From Sporolactobacillus sp. CQH2019 (GTDB taxonomy: Bacteria; Bacillota; Bacilli; Bacillales; Sporolactobacillaceae): a stretch of 54,202 bases of DNA. Each line of letters begins with the position of its first letter. The stretch's first letter is position 1. Made by a program: the position numbers and the translations under genes. This document shows positions 17,971 to 27,209 of this stretch, in pieces. Where the stretch lies: positions 1 to 54,202 of the forward strand of contig NZ_JARAJZ010000020.1 of assembly GCF_028765345.1 (NCBI RefSeq). Reading direction: 5' to 3'. Under the pieces are notes generated by a model. The model made no database searches. It saw nothing but the letters and a program-made list of their open reading frames with translations, and was not told the origin of the DNA.

Positions 17971-18756
17971 ATGTTATTTGATACGCACACGCACATCAAC
18001 GACGATGTTTTTGACGGGGATTTTTCGGACGTTCTGCAGCGGGCGCGGGAAGCGGGAGTCGACAGGATGGTCGTTGTCGGCTGCGACCGGCCGCTGATCG
18101 GGAAAGTCTTTCCGATTCTCGATCACTATGACGGCCTGTATGGAGCAATCGGATGGAATCCGGAAGACGCCGTCGATATGACCGAGGAAGACTTCAGCCT
18201 GATTACGAGAAATTTAGACCATCCGAAGATTGTAGCGCTGGGCGAGATAGGACTCGATTATCATTGGGACAAGTCGCCGAAAACGGTGCAGCACGCCGTC
18301 TTTCGGCGACAGATCCGTCTGGCGGTTCAAAAGGGGCTGCCGCTGATCATCCACAACCGAGAGGCGACGGAAGATACAGAGCAGATACTGCGTGAGGAGC
18401 GTGCCGATACGGTCGGCGGCGTCATGCATTGTTACAGTGATGACTGGCCGTGGGCCCGAAAATTTATCGAACTGAACTTTTATATCAGTTTCGGCGGCCC
18501 GCTGACCTTCAAAAATGCCGGCCTTCAGCGGGAAACAGCGGCCAGGGTGCCGCTCGACCGCCTGCTGATTGAAACGGACTGCCCCTATCTCAGCCCGCAG
18601 CCGTTTCGCGGGAAGCGCAATGAGCCGGCAAGAGTCCGCCTGGTGGCGGAAAAATTGGCCGGGATTAAAGGCGTATCGCTGGCTGAGATCGCGGAAATTA
18701 CCTCGGAAAATGCCGAGCGCTGTTTTCATATCGGCCGGTTTTCTCAAATAAACTGA
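17971..18756 (+). CDS. yabD: TatD-family metal-dependent DNase (YabD)
   Basis: This 261-residue TIM-barrel hydrolase is related to TatD nucleases. The metal ligands are visible: FDTHTHIN at the N terminus (HxH), the Glu in LGEIGLDY, His in IHNREA, His in GVMHCYSDD, and the C-terminal Asp in LIETDCPYLSP. Family members degrade DNA and take part in repair or turnover. The start is ATG 17971 with AGGAGAGG upstream. It is followed 30 bases later by rnmV, matching the B. subtilis order except that yabE is missing between them. Confidence 0.92.
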   Translation: MLFDTHTHINDDVFDGDFSDVLQRAREAGVDRMVVVGCDRPLIGKVFPILDHYDGLYGAIGWNPEDAVDMTEEDFSLITRNLDHPKIVALGEIGLDYHWDKSPKTVQHAVFRRQIRLAVQKGLPLIIHNREATEDTEQILREERADTVGGVMHCYSDDWPWARKFIELNFYISFGGPLTFKNAGLQRETAARVPLDRLLIETDCPYLSPQPFRGKRNEPARVRLVAEKLAGIKGVSLAEIAEITSENAERCFHIGRFSQIN

Positions 18757-18786
18757 GGGTAAGGTATAAAGCGGGGGAGTCAGGAT

Positions 18787-19350
18787 ATGATTGTCAAAGA
18801 AATTATTGTGGTGGAAGGGAAAAGCGATACAGAAGCCATCCGCCGGGCGCTCGAGGCCGATACGATTGAAACCAACGGGTCACGGGTCAGCCGGCAGACT
18901 ATTGAGGCCATTCGCCGGGCGTGTGAGCGGCGCGGGGTGATTGTCTTTACCGATCCGGACTTCCCCGGGGAGCGGATCCGCAAAATCATCAGCCGGCAGG
19001 TACCCGGATGCAAGCATGCGTTTATTACCCGCAGTCAGGGCAGGGGAGCGTTAAATGAAAGCCTGGGCATTGAACATGCGTCGCCTGCGGTTATCCGCGA
19101 AGCCCTTTCCAAAGTCTACACGCAGTTTGAAAGTCCGGATGAACAGATTTCGATGCAGATGCTGAGAGATTACGGGCTGCTTGGCGGCGCCGAATCCCGC
19201 CGGCTCCGCGAGCAGCTGGGCGATCTGCTTAAAATCGGCTATACAAACGGTAAACAGTTATATAAAAGGCTGCGCATGTTCCGGATCACTCCGGAGGAAC
19301 TGGATCGGGCCATGGCTGCCGTCAATAGAGGAGGATCCGCCGGTGAATAA
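18787..19350 (+). CDS. rnmV: Ribonuclease M5
   Basis: RNase M5 trims the 5S rRNA precursor together with ribosomal protein uL18. The 187-residue protein has a TOPRIM domain: [15 protein letters not shown] gives the catalytic Glu, and [16 protein letters not shown] in degenerate form gives the DxD motif (FTDPDFPG). The C-terminal half, with [16 protein letters not shown] and [14 protein letters not shown], is typical. The ATG lies behind GGGGGAG. It overlaps rsmA by 8 bases. Its substrate genes are the rrn operons flanking this window. Confidence 0.95.
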   Translation: MIVKEIIVVEGKSDTEAIRRALEADTIETNGSRVSRQTIEAIRRACERRGVIVFTDPDFPGERIRKIISRQVPGCKHAFITRSQGRGALNESLGIEHASPAVIREALSKVYTQFESPDEQISMQMLRDYGLLGGAESRRLREQLGDLLKIGYTNGKQLYKRLRMFRITPEELDRAMAAVNRGGSAGE

Positions 19351-20218
19351 ACGCATCTCTTCGCCGAGAGTCATACTGGATGCCATTCGCCGGCATCAAT
19401 TCGCCTTGAAAAAAAGCCTGGGCCAGAATTTTCTTGTCGACGAGAACATTTTGAGACATATTGTCGAAGCGGCAGAGCTGACAGAAAACAGCTATGTACT
19501 GGAAATCGGACCGGGTGCGGGGTCGCTGACCCGGTTCCTGGCCGAAAAAGCAAAAAAAGTGATCGCAATCGAAATCGATCGCCGGCTGGAGCCGATACTG
19601 AGGGAAACTTTGCAGGGCTATGAAAATGTCTCCGTACATTTCGGCGATGTGCTGAAAATCGATCTCGGAGGAATAATCGCTGAGGAGTGTCCTGAAGGGG
19701 CTCCGCTGACCGTTGTTGCGAATCTGCCTTATTATGTGACAACGCCGATTCTGATGAAACTGCTGACCGGCGGACTGCCTGTCCGGACAATTGTTGTCAT
19801 GATTCAAAAAGAGGTCGCCAGCCGGCTGGAAGCCGGACCCGGCCAGAAAAGCTACGGATCCCTGTCGATTGCCGTGCAGTATACAGCCGATCCGAAGATC
19901 GTCATGACGGTGCCGAAAACTGTATTTGTTCCGCAGCCCAATGTCGATTCGGCCGTCATCAGGCTTGACGTACGTTCCGCAAAAAAAGTAAACGTGCAGG
20001 ACGAGGCCTTTTTCTTCAGACTTGTCCGCGCCAGTTTTGCACAGCGCCGGAAGACCCTGATCAATAATCTGATAAACAATCTCTATTCCAAAGACAGAAA
20101 GGCGGAGCTTCTTTCCCTTCTTCATGCCCTCGGCATTGATCCGGAACGCCGCGGAGAAACGTTGTCGATTGCCGAATTTGCCCGGCTCAGCGATGCTTTG
20201 CAAAGGGATATAACTTAA
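19343..20218 (+). CDS. rsmA: 16S rRNA dimethyladenosine transferase
   Basis: RsmA (KsgA) dimethylates A1518 and A1519 near the 3' end of 16S rRNA. The 291-residue protein shows [14 protein letters not shown], motif [15 protein letters not shown], the acidic IEIDRRL, and motif [13 protein letters not shown]. The C-terminal helical domain contains [15 protein letters not shown]. The start is GTG 19343 with GAGGAGG 8 bases upstream, overlapping the end of rnmV. A terminator follows 30 bases after the stop. Confidence 0.96.
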   Translation: MNKRISSPRVILDAIRRHQFALKKSLGQNFLVDENILRHIVEAAELTENSYVLEIGPGAGSLTRFLAEKAKKVIAIEIDRRLEPILRETLQGYENVSVHFGDVLKIDLGGIIAEECPEGAPLTVVANLPYYVTTPILMKLLTGGLPVRTIVVMIQKEVASRLEAGPGQKSYGSLSIAVQYTADPKIVMTVPKTVFVPQPNVDSAVIRLDVRSAKKVNVQDEAFFFRLVRASFAQRRKTLINNLINNLYSKDRKAELLSLLHALGIDPERRGETLSIAEFARLSDALQRDIT

Positions 20219-20247
20219 AGTGGTTTTTTTCATCAAAATATTTTTTG

Positions 20248-20277
20248 CAGGAAACGGAATCGCTTCCTGTTTTTTTA
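20248..20277 (+). terminator. Intrinsic terminator after rsmA
   Basis: CAGGAA (20248-20253) pairs with TTCCTG (20264-20269) around a 10-base loop with some internal pairing. Eight T residues follow. Confidence 0.85.
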
Positions 20278-20438
20278 TTGAATCATTGCCGCCGCACATT
20301 CCGCGTTTCCGGAATTCCGGCGGGGGCTGTACGGCCGCTTTTTTGAAGGCGCATATCGGCTGTTTTCATAACATAAGATGATAGGGATGACCTTGATTTC
20401 GGACGCACGGTCTGTGGATGGGGAGAAGGGAGACGAAC

Positions 20439-21302
20439 ATGGCGATTCAGGTGGGGGATATCGTGGCCAGGGCGTCCTATCAGTTTGATCTGCCCTTTCG
20501 TGTGGTGATGATTCACTCTGAGACAGAAACGGCCGAACTGACGGGACATGACTTGCGGCTCTATGCAGATGCGCCGCTGGATGATTTGAAGGTGGTCACC
20601 GACCGCGATCAGGAGAGGTATGAACAAAAGACCCGTTCCAAGGAAGCGGAATCTTACCGGCTGTTCCGCCAGGATTATCAGCAGATGAAATTAAAAAGAG
20701 AGTATACGGCAACCAGCGGCTACCGGTCGGGGAATTCCTACTTCGAAATGCCCGGACGGGTCCTGCATCTTGACGGTGATCCGTATTATTTACGAAAGTG
20801 TCTGAATGTTTACGAAAAGCTGAATGTGCCCGTCATCGGGAAATACATGCTTGAGGAGGAAATGCCTGAACGCGTTCCCAAACTGGTTGCTCAGATTCGC
20901 CCGGATATTCTCGTTCTGACGGGTCATGACGCTTTTATGAAAAATAAGGGAAACCCGGAAGAGATCAAGGCTTATCGCCATTCCGGGCATTTTGTCCGGA
21001 CGGTGAAGGAGGTCCGCTATCACTCTCCGGGCCTTGATCAGTTGATTATTTTTGCCGGTGCCTGCCAGTCGCATTTTGAATCGCTGATCCGTTCGGGCGC
21101 CAATTTTGCAAGTTCTCCGGACCGTGTCAACATTCATGCGCTCGACCCGGTTTATCTTGCTGCCAAGATCAGTTTTACCTCATTCATGGACAGCGTCAAT
21201 GTGTGGGAAGTGCTTCGGAATACGCTGACCGGACCGGGCGGACTCGGCGGGGTGGAAAGCCGCGGCATGCTGCGGACGGGCCTGCCTTATCCGCCGGAAT
21301 AG
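20439..21302 (+). CDS. yabG: YabG, sporulation coat-processing peptidase
   Basis: YabG is a sporulation-specific cysteine protease that processes coat proteins such as SpoIVA before Tgl cross-linking. The 287-residue protein begins with a small beta-barrel-like QVGDIVARASYQFDLPFRV. The catalytic region contains VLTGHDAF (His) and IFAGACQSHFESLI (Cys). The C-terminal IHALDPVYLAAKISFT segment is well conserved. The start is ATG 20439 with AAGGGAGA upstream. CATAACATA at 20367-20375 resembles a sigma-K -10 element, which would fit late mother-cell expression, but no good -35 is seen. Confidence 0.93.
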   Translation: MAIQVGDIVARASYQFDLPFRVVMIHSETETAELTGHDLRLYADAPLDDLKVVTDRDQERYEQKTRSKEAESYRLFRQDYQQMKLKREYTATSGYRSGNSYFEMPGRVLHLDGDPYYLRKCLNVYEKLNVPVIGKYMLEEEMPERVPKLVAQIRPDILVLTGHDAFMKNKGNPEEIKAYRHSGHFVRTVKEVRYHSPGLDQLIIFAGACQSHFESLIRSGANFASSPDRVNIHALDPVYLAAKISFTSFMDSVNVWEVLRNTLTGPGGLGGVESRGMLRTGLPYPPE

Positions 21303-21425
21303 CCGATCCTGCTGCCTCGCCGTTGCCGATTTTTTCTAAAAAAAGCGACAGTTGAATTTTATTGCTCATTAAAGCGCATATTAGTAAAGGAAACAAAAAG
21401 GGTATTAAAGAAATCATCAAAAACA

Positions 21426-21495
21426 TTGACAGTCATAACGATTTCTTGATATAATCAAAAATATTTTGACTTTTTGGCATCCATTGTGGTACACT
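21426..21495 (+). promoter_or_regulatory. Tandem sigma-A promoters of veg
   Basis: P1 is TTGACA (21426-21431), 18 bases, TATAAT (21450-21455), which is full consensus at both boxes. P2 is TTGACT (21466-21471), 18 bases, TACACT (21490-21495), in the place of the classic strong B. subtilis veg promoter. TATAAT at 21496-21501 is an alternative -10 but would be too far from a -35. Confidence 0.8.
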
Positions 21496-21522
21496 TATAA
21501 TTGAGCGAGGTGGATTGTCGAG

Positions 21523-21777
21523 ATGGGAAAAACCATTAATGATATCAAAGGCGCTTTGGATGAACGCGTGGGCAAGCGCTTAACGCTTAAGGCAAGCGGA
21601 GGCAGGCGTAAAACCATTCAACGCATCGGCGTTTTGGAAGGGACTTATCCGTCTGTCTTTATCGTACGCTTGGATAAAGATTCGAACAACTACGACCGTG
21701 TATCCTACAGTTATACGGACGTGCTGACGGACTCGGTAGAGCTCACTTTTTTAGAGGAAATGGCAAGCGGGCAGTAA
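21523..21777 (+). CDS. veg: Veg protein
   Basis: Veg is a small, abundant vegetative protein implicated in B. subtilis biofilm formation and spore outgrowth. The 84-residue sequence matches the family through its length: [17 protein letters not shown], then [20 protein letters not shown], and [17 protein letters not shown]. It is predicted to fold as a small beta-barrel. GAGGTGG upstream of ATG 21523 resembles the strong B. subtilis site. Two tandem promoters suggest high expression, and a weak terminator follows. Confidence 0.95.
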   Translation: MGKTINDIKGALDERVGKRLTLKASGGRRKTIQRIGVLEGTYPSVFIVRLDKDSNNYDRVSYSYTDVLTDSVELTFLEEMASGQ

Positions 21778-21815
21778 AGCCCTTCTTTGTCTTCGAAAAG
21801 CAATCGATGATCAAC

Positions 21816-21839
21816 GGATGCGTGCACCCGCTTTTTTTG
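21816..21839 (+). terminator. Weak terminator after veg
   Basis: CGGATG (21816-21821) pairs with CACCCG (21826-21831) with one A-C mismatch around a 4-base loop. C and seven T residues follow. Confidence 0.6.
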
Positions 21840-21915
21840 TTTCCCGGTTGATGGAGGCAAACGGGCGTACGTATTTCAAACAGACGCGTCCCTTTTTCAT
21901 CCAGGCTGCCTGGGC

Positions 21916-21945
21916 GCATAGAAAAAGGACGGCCGGCACATCCTA
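21916..21945 (+). promoter_or_regulatory. Sigma-G promoter of sspF
   Basis: GCATA (21916-21920), an 18-base spacer and CATCCTA (21939-21945) fit the sigma-G consensus. The pair sits 36 bases before the sspF start, which suits forespore expression of a small acid-soluble protein. Confidence 0.75.
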
Positions 21946-21981
21946 TTCTTGCTCGACCATTGGAAAGGAGCTGTACCGGTC

Positions 21982-22161
21982 ATGGCCAGACGAAAGGGCA
22001 TCATGTCTGAAGCGTTTAAAATAGAACTTGCCAAAGAGCTGGGGTTTTATGATACGGTGAAAAAAGAAGGATGGGGCGGCATCCGTGCCCGCGATGCGGG
22101 AAATATGGTACGGCGCGCCATTGAGAAAGCCGAACAGCAAATGACGGATCATGCTGATTAA
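21982..22161 (+). CDS. sspF: Small acid-soluble spore protein, SspF type
   Basis: This 59-residue minor alpha/beta-type SASP binds and protects spore DNA. The sequence keeps the family core: [20 protein letters not shown] followed by [16 protein letters not shown]. The N terminus ARRKGIMS also matches SspF. The start is ATG 21982 with AAAGGAG upstream; the longer open frame begins inside the sigma-G promoter and is not used. It is a single-gene unit between its own promoter and a strong bidirectional terminator, located between veg and ispE as in B. subtilis. Confidence 0.95.
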   Translation: MARRKGIMSEAFKIELAKELGFYDTVKKEGWGGIRARDAGNMVRRAIEKAEQQMTDHAD

Positions 22162-22180
22162 GGCACGATGATTGAGCATG

Positions 22181-22223
22181 AAAAAAGGGGTTTTTGCCGA
22201 ATAAAAGGCAGAACCCCTTTTTC
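22181..22223. terminator. Bidirectional terminator between sspF and ispE
   Basis: AAAAAAGGGGTT with GCC pairs with GGC and AACCCCTTTTT around a short loop, with A and T tracts on both sides. It is strong and could stop transcription in either direction. Confidence 0.88.
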
Positions 22224-22276
22224 TTACGGCCGGTTTCCGATATGATGAAAGATATAATAAGAAACGAGGGAAACGA

Positions 22277-23149
22277 TTGAGAGTACTTGAAAAAGCGCCG
22301 GCAAAAATCAATTTGTCCCTGGATGTGCTCGGCAGGCGCGAGGACGGATATCACGAAGTCAGAATGGTGATGGCAACCATTGACCTGGCCGATCGGGTTG
22401 AATGCGAAAGCCTGGCGGAAGATGAAATCATTATCCGGGCGTCCGCTCCGTATGTACCCGAGGACGATCGAAACTTTGCGTATCAGGCCGCTAAACTGAT
22501 TAAAGAGAAATATTCCATCCGCGCCGGAGTAAGGGTCTCCATAGATAAGCGGATCCCCGTCGCTGCCGGGCTTGCGGGCGGGAGCAGCGACGCGGCGGCA
22601 ACGATTCGCGCCTTGAACAGGCTCTGGAAGATCGGCATGACTTATAAGTCGATGCTTGATATTGCCGGGAAAGTCGGATCGGATGTTGCCTTCTGTATCA
22701 AGGGCGGAACCGCACTGGCTACCGGAAGAGGCGAGAAGATCAGTCCGCTGCCGCCGCTGCCGCCGTGCTGGATTATTCTTGTAAAGCCGGATGTTTCCGT
22801 ATCGACCGCCCAGATTTATCGTGAATGGGACGATCAGCCTGCACCTGCACTGCATCCGGATGTCGATGCCATGATTGCCGCCATTGCGCGCAGAGACTTT
22901 CTGGCGATCTGCCGTCTGCTGGGAAACACTCTCGAAGCCGTAACGATGAACAAAGTCGCCGAAATCGCCCGAATCAAAGCCCATATGAATCGGATCGGTG
23001 CGGAGGGCATCCTGATGAGCGGGAGCGGTCCGACCGTGTTCGGCCTGACGCAGCGTGAGTCGAAAATGCAGCGGCTGTTGAACGGAATGAAGGGTTATTG
23101 TCCGCAGGTTTATGCCGTGCGGCTGTGCCGGTCGGCCGAACTTGTCTAA
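22277..23149 (+). CDS. ispE: 4-diphosphocytidyl-2-C-methyl-D-erythritol kinase
   Basis: IspE phosphorylates CDP-ME in the MEP pathway for isoprenoid precursors, which feed undecaprenyl phosphate and quinones. The 290-residue GHMP kinase shows KAPAKINLSLDV at the N terminus, the ATP loop PVAAGLAGGSSDAAATI (about 98-114) and the C-terminal LMSGSGPTVFGL. The start is TTG 22277 with GAGGG upstream; the N terminus MRVLEKAPAKINL matches homologues exactly at this point. Its stop codon lies inside the purR control region. Confidence 0.96.
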   Translation: MRVLEKAPAKINLSLDVLGRREDGYHEVRMVMATIDLADRVECESLAEDEIIIRASAPYVPEDDRNFAYQAAKLIKEKYSIRAGVRVSIDKRIPVAAGLAGGSSDAAATIRALNRLWKIGMTYKSMLDIAGKVGSDVAFCIKGGTALATGRGEKISPLPPLPPCWIILVKPDVSVSTAQIYREWDDQPAPALHPDVDAMIAAIARRDFLAICRLLGNTLEAVTMNKVAEIARIKAHMNRIGAEGILMSGSGPTVFGLTQRESKMQRLLNGMKGYCPQVYAVRLCRSAELV

Positions 23150-23191
23150 ATACGAATAATGGTGTAAAATTGCTTTGAATTATTCGTATTT
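23142..23191 (+). promoter_or_regulatory. purR promoter with an inverted PurBox pair
   Basis: AAATACGAATAAT (23148-23160) and ATTATTCGTATTT (23179-23191) are a perfect 13-base inverted repeat with an 18-base centre. Each arm carries the CGAA core of PurBoxes. The promoter TTGTCT (23142-23147), 17 bases, TAAAAT (23165-23170) is interleaved: one arm fills the spacer and the other lies just downstream of the start. This predicts autorepression by PurR, relieved by PRPP. Confidence 0.8.
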
Positions 23192-23202
23192 GGAGGACTG
23201 TT

Positions 23203-24036
23203 ATGAAACTGAAGAGAAGCAGCAGGCTGGTGGATATCACGGCGTTTCTGCTGCAGCATCCCCACCAGATTATTCCGCTGTCGTATTTTTCAGATCGGTA
23301 TGAATCTGCGAAATCCTCAATCAGTGAAGATCTGGCCATTATAAAAGATAATTTTGAATCTTTAGGGGCCGGCCGGCTGCAGACGCTTGCCGGTGCGACG
23401 GGCGGCGTCAGTTATATGCCCTGTATGGGCCGCCCGGAAGCGGAACAATTGCTCGAAAGGCTGAAAGGACAAATGGCACAGACGGATCGCCTGCTCCCAG
23501 GAGGCTATCTGTATATGACGGATATTCTCGGCAGACCGGAATATGTCAATGCGATCGGACGGTTGATTGCTTCTGTTTACATAGACGAAAAAATCGATGC
23601 GATCATGACGATGGAGACAAAAGGCATTCCGCTGGCCTATGCCGTCGCCTCCCAGCGCAGCGTTCCGGTTGTCGTCGTACGCCGGACGAGCAAGGTCACC
23701 GAGGGGTCGACGGTCAGCATCAATTACATTTCGGGTTCGTCTAAAAGAATTCAGACAATGGTGCTGCCGCGGCGCAGTTTAAAAGAAAACGCGCGCGTGC
23801 TGATTGTCGATGATTTTATGAAAGCGGGCGGAACGATGAAGGGGATGATGAACCTTTCCCGGGAATTTGGTGCAGTCGTCGTAGGAATGGCTGTGTTTGT
23901 CGAGAGGAAAGATGAGCGGCATAAATTGGTGAGCCATTATACATCGTTATTAAAGCTCTCCATTACCGAAACAGAGAACAATCTGAAGATCGAAGACGGC
24001 AATGTCATGGAGCAGCTTGCATCCTGCTCCGATTGA
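23203..24036 (+). CDS. purR: Purine operon repressor PurR
   Basis: PurR represses purine synthesis and transport genes and releases DNA when PRPP is bound. The 277-residue protein has an N-terminal winged helix (about 1-75, with SSRLVDITAFLLQHPHQIIP) and a phosphoribosyltransferase-like domain with the PRPP loop RVLIVDDFMKAGGTMKGM (about 200-217). It has no catalytic role. GGAGG precedes ATG 23203 and an inverted PurBox pair overlaps its promoter. yabJ, which follows purR in B. subtilis, is absent here. prs, which makes PRPP, lies 2 kb downstream. Confidence 0.96.
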   Translation: MKLKRSSRLVDITAFLLQHPHQIIPLSYFSDRYESAKSSISEDLAIIKDNFESLGAGRLQTLAGATGGVSYMPCMGRPEAEQLLERLKGQMAQTDRLLPGGYLYMTDILGRPEYVNAIGRLIASVYIDEKIDAIMTMETKGIPLAYAVASQRSVPVVVVRRTSKVTEGSTVSINYISGSSKRIQTMVLPRRSLKENARVLIVDDFMKAGGTMKGMMNLSREFGAVVVGMAVFVERKDERHKLVSHYTSLLKLSITETENNLKIEDGNVMEQLASCSD

Positions 24037-24219
24037 AAAGTTGCATCTCTTTGAAAAAACGTCGGGGGCTGTCTTAAAAACCTTCTGAACGGAAAAGCAG
24101 ACGGAACTGAAAAACAGGACTGACCGCATAGGCAAAGCATATTTCGAAAAAGCCGGCTCCTTTAATTTTCGTAATTTGTCCGACAAAAGTTTAAAATGCT
24201 TGATTCTTTTCTGACTTTT

Positions 24220-24246
24220 GCAGGATTTCACTCTTTTGTGTTGAAA
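24220..24246 (+). promoter_or_regulatory. Sigma-H promoter of spoVG
   Basis: GCAGGATTT (24220-24228), an 11-base spacer and GTTGAAA (24240-24246) match the sigma-H pattern RnAGGAwWW / RnnGAAT, save for the last base. In B. subtilis spoVG is a classic sigma-H gene. A palindrome TTTGTC-C-GACAAA at 24175-24187 lies 33 bases upstream. Confidence 0.75.
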
Positions 24247-24294
24247 CATGTATTAAGAGTTTCGCATTCATGGAAAAAGGGTGGTGTCTGAACA

Positions 24295-24585
24295 ATGGAA
24301 ATTACAGATGTCAGATTGCGGCTTGTCAATACGGACGGGCGTATGAAAGCCATTGCTTCAATCACGTTAGACAAAGAATTTGTCGTACATGACATTCGTG
24401 TGATTGACGGAAACAACGGCATGTTCGTCGCCATGCCGAGCAAAAGAACACCGGACGGAGAGTTTCGCGATATTGCTCACCCGATTACATCAGGCACACG
24501 TGAAAAAATCCAGACCGCCGTTCTGAACGAATATCAGCATGCCTGTGCGGAGGATCCTTCTTTTGAGCAAGCCGGCGCTTCATGA
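24295..24585 (+). CDS. spoVG: SpoVG, RNA/DNA-binding regulator
   Basis: SpoVG is a small conserved nucleic-acid-binding protein that affects septation, sporulation and, in other Firmicutes, virulence and cell wall genes. The 96-residue sequence has the standard start [20 protein letters not shown], the motif [21 protein letters not shown] split over residues 25-45, and [17 protein letters not shown]. The ATG at 24295 has AGGGTGG upstream. A sigma-H promoter precedes it and a strong terminator follows, so it is monocistronic. Confidence 0.97.
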   Translation: MEITDVRLRLVNTDGRMKAIASITLDKEFVVHDIRVIDGNNGMFVAMPSKRTPDGEFRDIAHPITSGTREKIQTAVLNEYQHACAEDPSFEQAGAS

Positions 24586-24603
24586 AAGTAAGAACAGAGA
24601 TTC

Positions 24604-24634
24604 AAAGGAACCTTCGGCAAGCGGTTCCTTTTTT
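24604..24634 (+). terminator. Intrinsic terminator after spoVG
   Basis: AAAGGAACC (24604-24612) pairs perfectly with GGTTCCTTT (24623-24631) around a 10-base loop and runs into T residues. Confidence 0.9.
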
Positions 24635-24691
24635 ATTTCCGCCGACAGGGGAACCGTGCGGCGGCGCGCCTTAAGTTTCGGCCGGGCACTC

Positions 24692-24720
24692 TTGAAAAAG
24701 GGCTGTTTTTAAGCTATAGT
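24692..24720 (+). promoter_or_regulatory. Sigma-A promoter of glmU-prs-ctc
   Basis: TTGAAA (24692-24697), 17 bases, TATAGT (24715-24720) lies 45 bases before glmU. Confidence 0.75.
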
Positions 24721-24765
24721 CTAAACGGGATGAAAAGGTTCAATGGAGAGGTATGGGGGTTTATC

Positions 24766-26145
24766 ATGTCAAATCGCTATGCGATCATTTTAGCTGCCGG
24801 CCAGGGTACGAGAATGAAATCGAAACTTTACAAGGTTTTACATCAGGTATGCGGAAAACCGATGATCAGGCATGTTGTCGATGAAGCCGGCCAGGCGCAG
24901 TTTTCGAAAATATACGTGATTGTCGGCCACGGAGCCGACGCCGTCCGGACCTGTATCGGAACGGATGCCGAATGCCTTCTTCAACAGCGGCAGCTGGGGA
25001 CGGCGCATGCGGTCCGCCAGGCTGCGGACCGGCTTGCCGGGCTTGACGGAACGACGGTAGTGCTTTATGGAGATACACCGCTGATTACCCATGAAACCAT
25101 TAAAAAACTGATCGATTTTCAGGAACAGAATCAGGCGGCGGCAGCTGTTTTAACGGCCAGAACCGGGGATCCGTCCGGGTACGGGCGAATTATCCGGAAC
25201 GGCTCAGGGAACCTTGCCCGGATTGTCGAGGATAAGGATGCGACCCCCGAAGAAAAGAAGATACTGGAAATTAATACCGGAATTTATAGTTTTGATAATC
25301 GTAAATTGTTTTCTTTGCTTGATAAGGTCGAAAACCATAATGCACAAGGCGAGTATTATCTTCCCGACGTGATCGGGCTTCTCGTTCAGGCATCTGAGAA
25401 GGTGCTCGCCTATCAGACGGAACACTTTGAAGAAACGGTCGGCGTCAACGACCGGCTGCAGCTGGCCTCTGCCGAAAAATACATGCGTGAGCGCATTAAC
25501 CGCCATCATATGAAAGAAGGCGTGACGCTGGTCGATCCGGAGAATACGTATTTGTCGGCGGACTGCACGATCGGTGCCGACACGATCATTTATCCCGGGA
25601 CCGTCATTTCAGGAGAGACACATATTGGCGGCGGCTGCGTGATCGGTCCCCATACCCGGATCAGTAACTGCGAGATTGGAGAGGAGACGGTCGTCGAACA
25701 GTCGGTCCTTGAAGACAGCTGGGTCGGCAGCCATGTACAGATCGGGCCGTTTGCCCATATCCGGCCGCTCTCGAAGATCCATAATCAGGTGAAAGTCGGC
25801 AATTTTGTCGAGGTAAAAAAATCGGAGATCGGGGAGGGCAGCAAAGCCTCCCATCTAACCTACGTTGGGGACGCTGTCCTTGGTAAGGATGTCAATATGG
25901 GCTGCGGGACAATCACAGTGAATTACGATGGGAAAAATAAATTTACGACACATATCGGGGACGGAGCTTTTATCGGATGCAACGCCAATCTGGTGGCGCC
26001 GGTGACGATCGGCGATGGGGCCTTTGTGGCTGCCGGATCGACAATTACCGAATCGGTAAACGGGGACGCACTCGCTATCGCGCGATCGCGGCAGATAAAC
26101 AAAGAAAATTATGCCTTAAAGTTAAATTACAGGGCGAATAAATAA
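24766..26145 (+). CDS. glmU: Bifunctional GlcN-1-P acetyltransferase / UDP-GlcNAc pyrophosphorylase
   Basis: GlmU makes UDP-GlcNAc, the entry point for peptidoglycan and teichoic acid synthesis. The 459-residue protein has an N-terminal nucleotidyltransferase domain with [19 protein letters not shown] (about 8-26) and LYGDTPLI. The C-terminal left-handed beta-helix has hexapeptide repeats and the acetyltransferase region [20 protein letters not shown]. The start is ATG 24766, because [12 protein letters not shown] matches the family; the longer open frame is not used. prs follows 18 bases after the stop. Confidence 0.97.
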   Translation: MSNRYAIILAAGQGTRMKSKLYKVLHQVCGKPMIRHVVDEAGQAQFSKIYVIVGHGADAVRTCIGTDAECLLQQRQLGTAHAVRQAADRLAGLDGTTVVLYGDTPLITHETIKKLIDFQEQNQAAAAVLTARTGDPSGYGRIIRNGSGNLARIVEDKDATPEEKKILEINTGIYSFDNRKLFSLLDKVENHNAQGEYYLPDVIGLLVQASEKVLAYQTEHFEETVGVNDRLQLASAEKYMRERINRHHMKEGVTLVDPENTYLSADCTIGADTIIYPGTVISGETHIGGGCVIGPHTRISNCEIGEETVVEQSVLEDSWVGSHVQIGPFAHIRPLSKIHNQVKVGNFVEVKKSEIGEGSKASHLTYVGDAVLGKDVNMGCGTITVNYDGKNKFTTHIGDGAFIGCNANLVAPVTIGDGAFVAAGSTITESVNGDALAIARSRQINKENYALKLNYRANK

Positions 26146-26163
26146 CTGGAGGGAACCATTAGA

Positions 26164-27114
26164 ATGGTCAGCTATCTTGATCCGAATCTAAAAGTATTCA
26201 GCCTCAATTCCAACCCCGAGCTGTCGAAACAGATCGCCGAACATATCGGTATCCAGCTTGGTAAATGCTTGGTCTCATCATTCAGCGACGGCGAGATTCA
26301 GATCAGCATTGAAGAAAGCATCCGCGGCAGCGAAGTCTATGTTATCCAGTCGACAAGCTATCCGGTCAACAAGCATTTGATGGAACTGCTGATTATGATC
26401 GACGCCCTGAAAAGGGCTTCAGCCAAGACGATCAATGTTGTCATTCCTTATTACGGTTATGCGCGGCAGGACAGAAAGGCGCGGTCAAGAGAACCGATTA
26501 CGGCTAAACTGGTCGCCAATCTGCTTGAAACTGCCGGTGCGTCGAGAATTCTGACGATGGATCTTCACGCGCCTCAGATTCAGGGATTTTTTGATATCCC
26601 TGTAGACCAGCTGCTGAGTGTGCCGATTCTCTCCGAGTATTTTTTAAGTAAGAAACTGAAGGATGTCGTTGTTGTTTCTCCGGATCACGGAGGTGTGACA
26701 CGGGCCAGGAAAATGGCCGATCGCCTGAAGGCGCCGATCGCGATCATTGATAAGCGGCGGCCGCGTCCGAATGTTTCGGAAGTCATGAACATCATCGGCG
26801 ATATCGAAGGGAAAACGGCCATCATTATTGATGACATTATTGACACGGCGGGGACGATTACGCTGGCGGCCAACGCACTGGTTGAGCGCGGCGCAAAAAA
26901 GGTGTATGCTTGCTGTACGCATCCTGTTTTATCGGGACCGGCCATAGACCGGATCCAGGCTTCGGCAATCAGCGAGCTTGTCGTCACCAATACCATTCCG
27001 CTGCCTGAACACAAAAAAATCGATAAAGTTGTCCAGCTGTCCGTCGCTCCGCTTGTGGGCGAAGCGATCATTCGCATTCATGAAAAGCTGTCCGTAAGCA
27101 GCCTGTTTAATTAA
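26164..27114 (+). CDS. prs: Ribose-phosphate pyrophosphokinase
   Basis: Prs makes PRPP from ribose-5-phosphate and ATP for purine, pyrimidine, His, Trp and NAD synthesis. The 316-residue class I enzyme shows [20 protein letters not shown] (ATP and regulatory contacts), [16 protein letters not shown], and the PRPP loop [14 protein letters not shown] (about 218-231). GGAGGG lies 12 bases before ATG 26164. It shares a transcript with glmU. Its product is the ligand that releases PurR, encoded upstream. Confidence 0.98.
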   Translation: MVSYLDPNLKVFSLNSNPELSKQIAEHIGIQLGKCLVSSFSDGEIQISIEESIRGSEVYVIQSTSYPVNKHLMELLIMIDALKRASAKTINVVIPYYGYARQDRKARSREPITAKLVANLLETAGASRILTMDLHAPQIQGFFDIPVDQLLSVPILSEYFLSKKLKDVVVVSPDHGGVTRARKMADRLKAPIAIIDKRRPRPNVSEVMNIIGDIEGKTAIIIDDIIDTAGTITLAANALVERGAKKVYACCTHPVLSGPAIDRIQASAISELVVTNTIPLPEHKKIDKVVQLSVAPLVGEAIIRIHEKLSVSSLFN

Positions 27115-27209
27115 AACGGCGGACAGGCTGTCAGAGCCGATAAATTTGTTCGAATAAAAATAGCAGGATGAAAAAAGAAAAAGATCATTTTTAGAAGGAA
27201 GTGCTGAAC

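Noticed and set aside
20367-20375. Sigma-K promoter of yabG
   Set aside because: CATAACATA fits the -10, but no AC-type -35 lies at 15-17 bases, so it is not listed as a feature.
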